Below are positions 19,041 through 26,851 of a stretch of DNA of 64,000 nucleotides, piece after piece. Position numbers and translations under genes: made by a program. Below the pieces are notes generated by a model. That model did not search any database. It was not told the DNA's origin and saw nothing but the letters and a program-made list of their open reading frames with translations. Numbering within the stretch: the first letter of the stretch is position 1; each line of letters opens with the position of its first letter. The stretch is from NCBI GenBank assembly GCA_036351375.1, contig JAZBOY010000186.1, forward strand, positions 1-64,000, written 5' to 3'. The DNA is from JANQIO01 sp036351375 (lineage in GTDB: Bacteria > Pseudomonadota > Gammaproteobacteria > Pseudomonadales > Halieaceae).

Positions 19041-20717
19041 TCAGGCCGTGGGCAGCGTCTTTTCCGGGCGCGCCATCCACTCGCGGCCTTTCAACATGGC
19101 TTTCCAGTACACCGGCGGAAGGATCTTCTCTTTCAGCAACCAGGCCAGGTGGCTGGGCCGCTGACCGTTGATCAGCCAGCGCGGGAAGCTCGGCAGCAGC
19201 TTGCCGCCGTAGCCGAACTCCGCCAGCACAATTTTGCCGCGTTCCACAGTCAACGGGCAGGAGCCATAGCCGTTGTAGTGGGCGACGCCGCTGACGATGC
19301 CGGCATCCTGTAACAGGTTGTTGGCAACCACCGGGGCCTGCATGCGCGCGGCGGCAGCGGTCTTGGCGTTGGGTGCGTTCATGGCGTCGCCCAGCGACCA
19401 GATGTTGTCATAACGCTGGTGGCGCAGGGTGTTCTGGTCGACGTCGACCCAACCGGCCTCGTCCGCCAGCGGACTATCGGCGATAAAGTCCGGCGCACAC
19501 TGTGGGGGCGTCACATGAATCATGTCGAACTCGCGGCTGACCTCCGTGGTCTCACCCTGTTCGTCGGTGGCGGTAAACCAGGCCATTCGCGCCGGCCCGT
19601 CGATGCGTACCAGCCGATGGTTGAAATTGAGGCGGGCCTGGTAACGCTCCACGTACTGCATCAGCGCCGGCACGTAGTCCTTGACGCCGAACAGCACACC
19701 GCCGGCGTTGTAGAACTCGACCTCGATATTGTCGAGCCGGTTCTCTCGCAGCCAGTGATCGCAGGACAGGTACAGCGCCTTCTGAGGCGCGCCGGCACAT
19801 TTGATCGGCATGGGCGGCTGGGTAAACAGGGCACGGCCGCCCTGCAGGTTCTGCACCAACTCCCAGGTGTAGGGGGCGAGATCGAAGCGGTAGTTGGAGG
19901 TCACACCATTGTGTCCCAGCGTTTCCGCCAGGCCATCGATGGCATGCCAGTCCAGCTTGATGCCAGGTGCCACCACCAGGCGTCGATAGGACAGGCGCCG
20001 ACAATTTTCCAGTACCACCCTGTTCTTGTCCGGCTCAAACGCCATGACCGCTTCCTTGATCCACTCGACTCCGTCGGGGATCAGCGAGGCCATGGTCTTG
20101 ACCGTGTGGCCCTTGTTGAACACGCCGGCGCCAACCAGCGTCCAGCCCGGTTGGTAGTAGTGCACCTCGGCGGGGTCGACGATCGCGATGCCCAGCTCAC
20201 CGTCGCGCGCCAGCAGGCTGGAGGCAACGGCGATGCCACCGGCACCGCCGCCGATGATCAGCACGTCCCAGGTGCGAGCGCCACCCCCGTTGCCAATCTG
20301 TTCGCCGGCCAGTTGCCGTGCCAGCCCCGACATATCGAAGCCCGACTCGCGGGCGTGTTGTATCAGGGCGTCCACGGCTACACCCTTGCGGGCTTCGACC
20401 ATGGACCACAGGGTCATGGAACGGTTGCCGGTACGGCAATAGGCCAGCACAGGGCCTTCCAGGTCGTGCAGGTCACGAGCAAATTCGGTGACGTCGTAGT
20501 CCGCGACCTTGCCGCTGATCACCGGCAGGTAGCGAAACCCAAGGCCCTGCTCGGCGGCGGCCTGCTCGATTTCTATTGCGTTCGGTTGATCGGAAGCCTC
20601 TCCATCGGGGCGGTTACAGACGATGGCGTTGAAACCCATCGCCGCAAGGCTGGCGACATCCTCGGGCCGGATTTGCCCGGCAACGGCAAAGCTTTCGCTG
20701 ATTTGTTTGATGTCCAT
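19041..20717 (-). CDS. DUF442 sulfurtransferase / sulfide:quinone oxidoreductase-like fusion
   Basis: 558-residue two-domain protein. Residues 1-110 are a DUF442 (BLH-phosphatase-like, rhodanese-type) domain with active loop CRTGNR, Cys94. Residues 150-558 are an FAD-dependent SQR-like domain with the dinucleotide loop GGGAGG (156-161), PIKCAGAPQKALYLS (Cys307) and KTAAAARMQAPVV near the C-terminus. The segment equivalent to human SQOR GDCTN reads GDAMN, so the second redox cysteine is Ala445; Cys407 (PPQC) is the nearest alternative. Start ATG has a GAGGAG box. It lies 11 bases after the persulfide dioxygenase, giving a sulfide-to-persulfide-to-sulfite pathway. Confidence 0.88.
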   Translation of the reverse strand: MDIKQISESFAVAGQIRPEDVASLAAMGFNAIVCNRPDGEASDQPNAIEIEQAAAEQGLGFRYLPVISGKVADYDVTEFARDLHDLEGPVLAYCRTGNRSMTLWSMVEARKGVAVDALIQHARESGFDMSGLARQLAGEQIGNGGGARTWDVLIIGGGAGGIAVASSLLARDGELGIAIVDPAEVHYYQPGWTLVGAGVFNKGHTVKTMASLIPDGVEWIKEAVMAFEPDKNRVVLENCRRLSYRRLVVAPGIKLDWHAIDGLAETLGHNGVTSNYRFDLAPYTWELVQNLQGGRALFTQPPMPIKCAGAPQKALYLSCDHWLRENRLDNIEVEFYNAGGVLFGVKDYVPALMQYVERYQARLNFNHRLVRIDGPARMAWFTATDEQGETTEVSREFDMIHVTPPQCAPDFIADSPLADEAGWVDVDQNTLRHQRYDNIWSLGDAMNAPNAKTAAAARMQAPVVANNLLQDAGIVSGVAHYNGYGSCPLTVERGKIVLAEFGYGGKLLPSFPRWLINGQRPSHLAWLLKEKILPPVYWKAMLKGREWMARPEKTLPTA

Positions 20718-20728
20718 GGCGGCGCTCC

Positions 20729-21628
20729 TCAGTTGAAGGCATTGACCGGCAGTTTCAGGAAGACCCGGTCATCCGCATCGGCGGGCGGCAGGTGTCCGGC
20801 ACGCATGTTGACCTGCAGAGAGGGCAGGATCAGCTGCGGCATGCCCAGGGTCTTGTCGCGGGCGGTGCGCATACTGATGAAGTCGTTCTCATCGATTTCG
20901 TCACGCACATGGATGTTCTCGCGTCGCTCGGCAGCCACGGTGGTAGCGCACTCGAAGTCACGACCCTCGCCCCCGTAGTCGTGACAGAGGAACAGGCGGG
21001 TCTCGTCAGGCAGGCTGAGAATGCGCTGGATCGACTGGTACAGGGTATGGGCGTCGCCGCCTGGAAAATCGACCCGGGCGGTGCCGCTGTCGGGCATGAA
21101 CAGGGTGTCTCCGACAAAGGCGGCATCGCCAATCACAAAGGTGACACAGGCGGGAGTGTGGCCAGGCGTGTGCCAGGCGCTGCCGACCAGTTCACCGATC
21201 AGGAAGCTGTCGCCGTCGTTGAATAACCAGTCGAACTGGGAGCCGTCCCGCTGGAATTCGGTGCCCTCGTTGAATACCTTGCCGAAGGTGTCCTGTACGA
21301 CGGTAATCTTGCTGCCAATGCCGATCTTTCCGCCGAGGGCCTCCTGGAGATAGGGTGCAGCGGAAAGGTGGTCGGCATGCACATGGGTCTCGAGAATCCA
21401 CTCTACCTGGAGCTTCTGCTCGCGGATGTGGGCGATGATGGCATCGGCGCTCTCGAAGCTGATGCTGCCGGAAGGCTGGTCAAAGTTCATCACCGAGTCG
21501 ATGATCGCGCAGCGACCGGTGGCCGGATCGGCGACCACATAGGACCAGGTGTTGGTGTCGTTATCGAAGAATGAGGTCACCTCGGGCGCTTGCTCCAGGG
21601 CGCGAGGCAGGGTTTCCGGTGCGGTCAT
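20729..21628 (-). CDS. Persulfide dioxygenase-like MBL-fold protein (ETHE1/Blh-like)
   Basis: 299-residue metallo-beta-lactamase-fold protein close to the Blh/ETHE1 group, which oxidise glutathione persulfide to sulfite with a mononuclear iron. The metal motif H82-x-H84-x-D86-H87 (THVHADHLSA) and HTPGHTP are present, and FVGDTLFMPDSGTARVDFPGG is typical of this branch. I chose ATG 21628 because a GGAG lies nine bases upstream; a GTG at 21643 would add five residues. First gene of the leftward sulfide operon. In other bacteria Blh itself is fused to DUF442; here DUF442 sits on the SQR instead. Confidence 0.88.
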   Translation of the reverse strand: MTAPETLPRALEQAPEVTSFFDNDTNTWSYVVADPATGRCAIIDSVMNFDQPSGSISFESADAIIAHIREQKLQVEWILETHVHADHLSAAPYLQEALGGKIGIGSKITVVQDTFGKVFNEGTEFQRDGSQFDWLFNDGDSFLIGELVGSAWHTPGHTPACVTFVIGDAAFVGDTLFMPDSGTARVDFPGGDAHTLYQSIQRILSLPDETRLFLCHDYGGEGRDFECATTVAAERRENIHVRDEIDENDFISMRTARDKTLGMPQLILPSLQVNMRAGHLPPADADDRVFLKLPVNAFN

Positions 21629-21667
21629 GGTGACGGTCTCCACGGGTTATCCAGTGGCCACCATTCT

Positions 21668-21707
21668 AATATAGTTTTTGGTTATTACGTTATATCAATT
21701 AGTAATA
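21668..21707 (-). promoter_or_regulatory. Putative promoter and operator of the persulfide dioxygenase operon
   Basis: The 122 bases between the operon and its upstream neighbour contain an A/T-rich island unlike the surrounding DNA. On the minus strand TTGATA (21693-21698) and TATATT (21668-21673) could be -35 and -10 boxes, though the 19-base spacer is long. An inverted repeat TATTAC-N13-GTAATA (21683-21707) overlaps the -35 box, a typical repressor position. Sulfide operons of this kind are often controlled by BigR/SqrR-type ArsR repressors; none is encoded next to it here. Confidence 0.4.
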
Positions 21708-21765
21708 TGCCGCTGCACACGCGGGCTGCCGGGTCATAAACCCCGGTGTATGAGGTCCTGAGGGT

Positions 21766-22266
21766 TCAGTTCGCGCCAGGATTACGCTTGAAGCGTGGGC
21801 GATAGACGGCCAGGGCGACGTTGGCCACGGCGACCGAGAGGATGACCCACAGGGAGCCCCACTCCCCCACCACCATGGCCTCCAGGGTGGCGGGGTCAAT
21901 CTCCCCGGCCAGCGCCCGCTGGGTTTCAATCGCCATGCGCTCGGCCGGGCCCTGCACACTGAACAGCGTTCCCTCGAACATGATGATCCCCAGCCCCAGC
22001 TTGGCCCAGGCCCAGCCGGCGCCGTGAAAGGTCGGGTTGGCCGCCATTGCGAAAAGGCCGGAAACCAGCACGATCGCCAGCGAGGGAAACAGCAGGTACT
22101 TGGCCACCTGGCCGATGCCCTGCCGCATCACCGCATACTCTTCCAGCGAGGTGGGTTCGGGCGTCACCGTCAGCAGGGCCAGCATGGCGCCCAGGGCACC
22201 GATCATGCCGGCGCCACCGACGCTGTGCAGGAATTTCAGGGTTCGTCTCAGGCTGACACTGTTCAC
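21766..22266 (-). CDS. Small integral membrane protein, DUF2269-like
   Basis: 166-residue protein with four predicted membrane helices (around residues 8-32, 55-75, 85-105, 135-155). Its spacing and residues such as HSVGGAGMIGALGAM resemble DUF2269-type membrane proteins, a family without a known function. It begins with GTG 22266, with only a weak purine-rich stretch upstream. It is transcribed in the same direction as the sulfide operon but separated from it by the A/T-rich control region. Confidence 0.55.
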   Translation of the reverse strand: MNSVSLRRTLKFLHSVGGAGMIGALGAMLALLTVTPEPTSLEEYAVMRQGIGQVAKYLLFPSLAIVLVSGLFAMAANPTFHGAGWAWAKLGLGIIMFEGTLFSVQGPAERMAIETQRALAGEIDPATLEAMVVGEWGSLWVILSVAVANVALAVYRPRFKRNPGAN

Positions 22267-22397
22267 AATGACTGCTTCTTCTGCTGGCTGGGCAACTCAG
22301 GGTCGCGCGAAAACTGACCGTAGTAGACTGGGTTCATGAAAACAATACGCAGTAACGGTGCCGTGCGGATGCAAGTCACCAGGGCGGGAGATCGCCG

Positions 22398-23306
22398 ATG
22401 CCGGACCTGAGCCGCGGCTTCTGGCGTCTCGCTGACCCCAAGATCAGCATCACCTCTGCCGCGTCGATGGCGATAGGCGCCAGCCTGGCTGCGGACAGCG
22501 ATCGCTTCTCCTGGGCCTGGCTGCTGGTACTGGGGGTCGCGATGTTCTGCATGGAAGTGGCCAAGAATGCCTGGGGAGATGTTATCGATTTTGACTCGGG
22601 AACAGACCTGGCCGTGGCACCGGAAGACCGCACCGACTTCTCGGGCGGCAAGCGCGTGCTGGTCGACGAACTGCTGACACGCTCCCAGACCTGGGCCATC
22701 GCGGGCGGGTTTACCGGCGCCGGTCTCGCTCTCGGCGCCTTGATGGTGTTTGCCCGCGAACCGGCGTTGCTGCCACTGGGAGCGGCGGCGCTGTTCCTGG
22801 GCTGGTCCTATCACGGGCCTCCGCTGAAGCTCGCTTACCGGGGCCTGGGTGAGCTGGATGTGGTACTGATCTACGGTCCGGCCATCGCCATGGCGACCTA
22901 TGTGCTGATGGCCGGTGAATACCATTCGGCAGTGGTCTGGGGCTCGCTGCCGCTGGGAATCTTCATTGCCGCATTTCTCTGGGTGAATGAGTTCCCGGAC
23001 TACCTCGCGGACCGACAGTGCGGCAAACGCAACCTGGTAGTGGTGCTGGGTAGACACCCCGCGAGTCGCGTCTTGCCACTGATTTACCTCGCCGGCCTGT
23101 CGATACTGGCCGCGGCCATTGCCCGGGGTGCGCTGCCCGCCGCGGCGGCCTGGGGCGGAATAGCCGTGCTGCCTGCCGGCGCGGCCGCGCTGTTCACCTG
23201 GCGTGAGCCCGAGACCTTCCACCGACACCGACCGGTACAGCCACTGGCGCTGCTGGCCTTTGTGCTGTTGTCGGCAGGCGTGTCACTGGGCGTCCTGCTG
23301 GGCTGA
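22398..23306 (+). CDS. UbiA/MenA-type prenyltransferase-like membrane protein
   Basis: 302-residue member of the UbiA superfamily with about eight membrane helices. The first Asp-rich motif is NAWGDVIDFDSGTD (near residue 57), similar to the MenA form N-x3-D-x2-D. The second is DYLADRQCGKRNLVVVLG, matching the D-x3-D-x3-GKR-x-L pattern. Such enzymes attach polyprenyl chains to aromatic or sugar-phosphate acceptors. A housekeeping quinone role is not indicated by the context: it is followed two bases later by a sugar-phosphate transferase. A GGGAG box precedes the ATG. Confidence 0.72.
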   Translation: MPDLSRGFWRLADPKISITSAASMAIGASLAADSDRFSWAWLLVLGVAMFCMEVAKNAWGDVIDFDSGTDLAVAPEDRTDFSGGKRVLVDELLTRSQTWAIAGGFTGAGLALGALMVFAREPALLPLGAAALFLGWSYHGPPLKLAYRGLGELDVVLIYGPAIAMATYVLMAGEYHSAVVWGSLPLGIFIAAFLWVNEFPDYLADRQCGKRNLVVVLGRHPASRVLPLIYLAGLSILAAAIARGALPAAAAWGGIAVLPAGAAALFTWREPETFHRHRPVQPLALLAFVLLSAGVSLGVLLG

Positions 23307-23308
23307 CG

Positions 23309-23965
23309 GTGCAGCAGTTCGCAAAATGGTGGCTGGACCGGCTCGGCGCACTGCTCCTGCTGGTGGCCGCTGCACCGCTGCTGGCCTGCCTCGCGCTGCT
23401 GCTTTTGCTCGCCCAGGGGCGGCCGCTGCTGCATAGGGAAGCGCGTGTCGGACTGCACGAACGGGAGTTCATCCTGCTGAAGTTCCGCAGCATGTGTGAG
23501 GGGGCAGGACCCCACATCGCTCCGGAAACGGATCCGCGCATCACGCCGCTGGGCCGCTGGCTGCGCCGATCACGCCTGGACGAATTGCCCCAGTTGTTCA
23601 ACGTGCTGGGCGGGAGGATGAGCCTGGTGGGGCCACGCCCATTGCCGCCGACCCACGCCGCGCGCCTGGCGGCAAGCGAGCGCGCCCTGCTGTTCAGCGT
23701 GCGACCGGGAATGACCGGCGTCTCCGCGCTGGCGTTCCTGGGCGAGGATGCGGTACTCGGAGGTTTTCAAGACCCTGAAACCTGTTACCTGGAGAAATTG
23801 CTGCCGGCGAAAGCGGCGCTGGAAGTGGACTACCTGGCCCACTGGTCGCTGGCGGAGGACTGCGCTTTGCTGGCTGCCACGATGGCACGGCTGTGGTCGC
23901 GCAAAGCTCGGCAGCGGTCCCGCGATCGCGTGCAGGAGCTTCTCACTGCGTCTTCCGGCAGCTGA
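23309..23965 (+). CDS. Polyprenyl-phosphate sugar-phosphate transferase (bacterial sugar transferase family)
   Basis: 218-residue monotopic phosphoglycosyltransferase of the WcaJ/PglC type (PF02397), which moves a sugar phosphate from UDP-sugar to undecaprenyl phosphate. An N-terminal re-entrant hydrophobic helix (residues 8-36) is followed by the signature blocks FRSM, LGRWLRRSRLDELPQLFNVLGGRMSLVGPRP (conserved DE pair) and RPGMTG. Start is GTG 23309, two bases after the prenyltransferase stop, so they form an operon. No other glycosyltransferases or polysaccharide export genes are nearby. Confidence 0.88.
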   Translation: MQQFAKWWLDRLGALLLLVAAAPLLACLALLLLLAQGRPLLHREARVGLHEREFILLKFRSMCEGAGPHIAPETDPRITPLGRWLRRSRLDELPQLFNVLGGRMSLVGPRPLPPTHAARLAASERALLFSVRPGMTGVSALAFLGEDAVLGGFQDPETCYLEKLLPAKAALEVDYLAHWSLAEDCALLAATMARLWSRKARQRSRDRVQELLTASSGS

Positions 23966-25483
23966 TCAACCGCCGATGGGCTCGATCACGCTGCCGGGCA
24001 TGATGCGCACCCGCCAGAAAGAAATACTGAAAGGCGGCAACACGTGATCTTCCAGCGGTGTGCGGAATTCTTCCAGCGACACACTGCCCTTGCGGAAGCT
24101 GGCGCGGATGCCATTGATGCGCACCTTCCTGCTGGTGATCGAGCGCGCGGTGACCACGTAGTGCTCTTGTTCGAAGTGCAGCCCGGCCACCCTCCGGCTT
24201 ACCGGTTGGCCGTGCAGGTTGATGAGCATAAGGGTATGCCCCAATCCCGAGGGATGGCCGTGCAGGTAGGCGCGCACCCGCGGGTCGCTGCTGGATACTG
24301 CATAGACTTTCTTGCCCATCAGGCGCGTCCACAGCCAGCTGACCCAGTAGTCCGGCCGCGGCTTGAGGCTGAGGCGGTCGACCAGCCCGTAGTCGCCGCC
24401 CACCAGGGAATGCCGCACCATCACGCGCTGCCCAACCCGGGCGCCACGGCCGAGCTGGTCTGCCCACCAGAAACTGGATACCCAGCGGTCCGAGAGCTTG
24501 GGTTGGCCGCCGCACTGGGCTGAGCCGGTTTCACCGGTCCAGATTTCCGCGCCGGGCTGGTGCTCATTGCGCAGCGCCTGCAAGCGCTCGGCAAAGCGGG
24601 CGTAGTCTTCGAAGGAGCCCGGGTCGATCAGGTGGCGGATCTTGGCCGACCGGGTACGCACCGGGCTGCGTTCGCTCTGGAACGGGTAGTAGTGCCAGTC
24701 GACGATATCCAGCTGCGAACCGATCTCGCGCAGGAACCGCGGTGTGATGTTGGTGAAGGGGCGGATGGTTTCTCCCAGCCGCGGCCAGTAGGCGCTGCCG
24801 GGGCCGGAGATGCGAACCTTCGGGTAGTACTGCCGTACCAGTTCGCCGAAAGAACGGTAGTCCGCCGCCAGGTTCACAGGGCCGGGCTGGGAGCGCAGGC
24901 CGTGGAAGGCCCAGTAGGCATTCAGCTCATTGCCAAGCTCCATCACATGGATCTTGTAGCCCTTGTCGGTGCTGTACTGCAGCAGCGCTTCCAGCTCACT
25001 GCCGTGCCAGCTGCCGTGGTCGCGCCGCCGAAACAGGCCGTACTTGGCCGTGAAGATGAGCTTGAGCTTGTTGCGACTGACGAAGTCGTGCAGGCCGTCC
25101 CACTGCTCCCGGGTGAGAATCAGCGGATCGTCCTCATCGCCGGGCGCGGTGAAATAATGAATCTTGTCGGCTTCCGAGCCACCTATGCGCAGGTAGGCCG
25201 GCCCCAGGGCCTTTACCAGGCGATCCAGTTTCTTGCGATCGAGCTGCAGGGGCGGCACCCGCAGGGTACCCAGGCCGCGCCGGGAAGAGTTGCTGCCTTC
25301 CCACCAGTAGCCGCCCGCCAATACCGAGATATCGATGGAGAACGACAGGTAGCGGCGATCAACGCTGGCGACCGGGTCGGGATATTCCAGGACAATGTCC
25401 GCGACCTCTGGGGGCGCGGCAGGTTTGCGGCGTAAGCGAAACATGGCCGGATGTAGTCTCCAGCTCGATTGCGGGACTGACAT
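23966..25483 (-). CDS. GH79 heparanase/beta-glucuronidase-like glycoside hydrolase
   Basis: 505-residue (beta/alpha)8 hydrolase resembling heparanase and bacterial GH79 beta-glucuronidases. Seen: LRIGGSEAD near residue 98, the acid/base motif MELGNELN with Glu186, and the nucleophile motif WTGETGSAQCGG with Glu318, equivalent to WGETGSAYGGG-type sequences of heparanases. A beta-sandwich-like C-terminal part follows. No signal peptide is visible, suggesting cytoplasmic action on imported oligosaccharides, unless the start is wrong; Met14 is an alternative start. It is 59 bases downstream of manD on the same strand, and uxaC is divergent, supporting a glucuronic-acid substrate. Confidence 0.78.
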   Translation of the reverse strand: MSVPQSSWRLHPAMFRLRRKPAAPPEVADIVLEYPDPVASVDRRYLSFSIDISVLAGGYWWEGSNSSRRGLGTLRVPPLQLDRKKLDRLVKALGPAYLRIGGSEADKIHYFTAPGDEDDPLILTREQWDGLHDFVSRNKLKLIFTAKYGLFRRRDHGSWHGSELEALLQYSTDKGYKIHVMELGNELNAYWAFHGLRSQPGPVNLAADYRSFGELVRQYYPKVRISGPGSAYWPRLGETIRPFTNITPRFLREIGSQLDIVDWHYYPFQSERSPVRTRSAKIRHLIDPGSFEDYARFAERLQALRNEHQPGAEIWTGETGSAQCGGQPKLSDRWVSSFWWADQLGRGARVGQRVMVRHSLVGGDYGLVDRLSLKPRPDYWVSWLWTRLMGKKVYAVSSSDPRVRAYLHGHPSGLGHTLMLINLHGQPVSRRVAGLHFEQEHYVVTARSITSRKVRINGIRASFRKGSVSLEEFRTPLEDHVLPPFSISFWRVRIMPGSVIEPIGG

Positions 25484-25542
25484 GGTCGCCTAACGGCTTA
25501 ATTTTGCAAGAGTTTTCTGGAAGTTTGCGAGCCTGGGTCCAC

Positions 25543-26754
25543 TCACCAGTTGAACATGCTGCCGTCTTCCAGACGATTCACCGGCAGGTAGGCGCGCTGG
25601 TAGGGAAACTTGGCCGCCAGCGCCTCGTCGATCTCCACCCCGTGCCCCGGCGCCTCGCCGGCCAGCAGGTAGCCGTCCTCAAAGCGGTAGTCGTGGGGGA
25701 ACACCTCATCGGTCTCCGGGCTGTGGCGCATGTATTCCTGGATACCGAAGTTGGGCACCCAGGTGTCAAAGTGCAGCGCCGCCCCCATGGTGACCGGTGA
25801 CAGGTCAGTCGCGCCGTGAAAGCCGGTCTTCACATGGTACAACTCCGCCAGGGCGGCGATCCGGCGCAGGTGGGTGATGCCGCCGGCATGAACCAGGGTG
25901 GCGCGGATATAGTCAATCAGCTGTTCGCTGATCAGCTGCTGGCAGTCGTGAATCGAGGAGAACACCTCCCCCACCGCCAACGGCGTGGTGGTGTGCTGGC
26001 GAATCAGCCGAAAGCCCTCCTGCAACTCGGCGGTGACCGCGTCTTCCAGCCAGAACAGCCGGTAGGGCTCGAGCTCCTTGCCCAGGCGCGCCGCCTCGAT
26101 GGGTGTGAGGCGATGGTGTACATCGTGCAGCAGGTGGTGCTCGAAGCCGTAGCTATCGCGCAGGGCTTTGAACAACTGTGGTGCATGGTTGAGATACTTC
26201 GCGGTGGACCAGACATTTTCACTGGGCAGGTCGGCATCTGCGGGTTCATAGAACAACTTGTCGCCGGACACGCCGTAAGTTGACGCCAGCCCCGGCACCC
26301 CGGACTGGGCGCGAATCGCCTTGTAGCCGAGCTCGATATAGCGCCCCACCTCGTCCACAGTCTCGGCGATGTCGGCGCCGTTGGCATGGCCGTAGACCAT
26401 GACCCCGTTACGGCTGCGGCCACCCAGCAGCTGGTACAGCGGCAACCCCGCGGCCTTGGCCTTGATATCCCACAGGGCCACGTCGATGGCGGCCAGCGCG
26501 GTCATGCCCACGGGACCACGGCGCCAGTAGGCGCCGCGATAGAAAAACTGCCAGATATCCTCCACCTGGTGGGCGTCGCGACCAACCAGGCAGGGCACCA
26601 GGTGATCCTGCAGGTAGCTGGCGACCGCCAGCTCGCGACCGTTGAGAGTGGCGTCGCCGATGCCGCTGATGCCGTCTTCGGTCTCGATCTTGAGGGTGAC
26701 GAAGTTGCGCCCCGGGCAGCTGATGATCACGCGAGCGTCACGAATCTTTAACAT
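25543..26754 (-). CDS. manD: D-mannonate dehydratase family protein (enolase superfamily)
   Basis: 403-residue enolase-superfamily enzyme of the ManD/RspA group. The C-terminus LPVNRLEDGSMFNW and the internal VYGHANGADIAETV are characteristic. Members dehydrate D-mannonate and/or D-gluconate to 2-keto-3-deoxygluconate, with Mg ligands on the central barrel (HDVHH, WLEDAV, VGEVF regions). Genome context with glucuronate isomerase and a GH79 enzyme favours D-mannonate. It is the first gene of a leftward operon with the GH79 gene. The mannonate oxidoreductase (UxuB) needed between UxaC and ManD is not in the window. Confidence 0.88.
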   Translation of the reverse strand: MLKIRDARVIISCPGRNFVTLKIETEDGISGIGDATLNGRELAVASYLQDHLVPCLVGRDAHQVEDIWQFFYRGAYWRRGPVGMTALAAIDVALWDIKAKAAGLPLYQLLGGRSRNGVMVYGHANGADIAETVDEVGRYIELGYKAIRAQSGVPGLASTYGVSGDKLFYEPADADLPSENVWSTAKYLNHAPQLFKALRDSYGFEHHLLHDVHHRLTPIEAARLGKELEPYRLFWLEDAVTAELQEGFRLIRQHTTTPLAVGEVFSSIHDCQQLISEQLIDYIRATLVHAGGITHLRRIAALAELYHVKTGFHGATDLSPVTMGAALHFDTWVPNFGIQEYMRHSPETDEVFPHDYRFEDGYLLAGEAPGHGVEIDEALAAKFPYQRAYLPVNRLEDGSMFNW

Positions 26755-26851
26755 GGCGGAAGTCCTTTCGTCCTTGTATGGCGTGATATCCGGGGCGATG
26801 ATTGACAGTAGAAGCCACCTGCCAAATCGTCAACCGCCCGGCCCCATCGAC

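Noticed and set aside
22398..23306. Annotation as menA or ubiA
   Set aside because: The Asp motifs place it in the superfamily, but the partner gene is a sugar-phosphate transferase, not a quinone gene, so the substrate is unknown.
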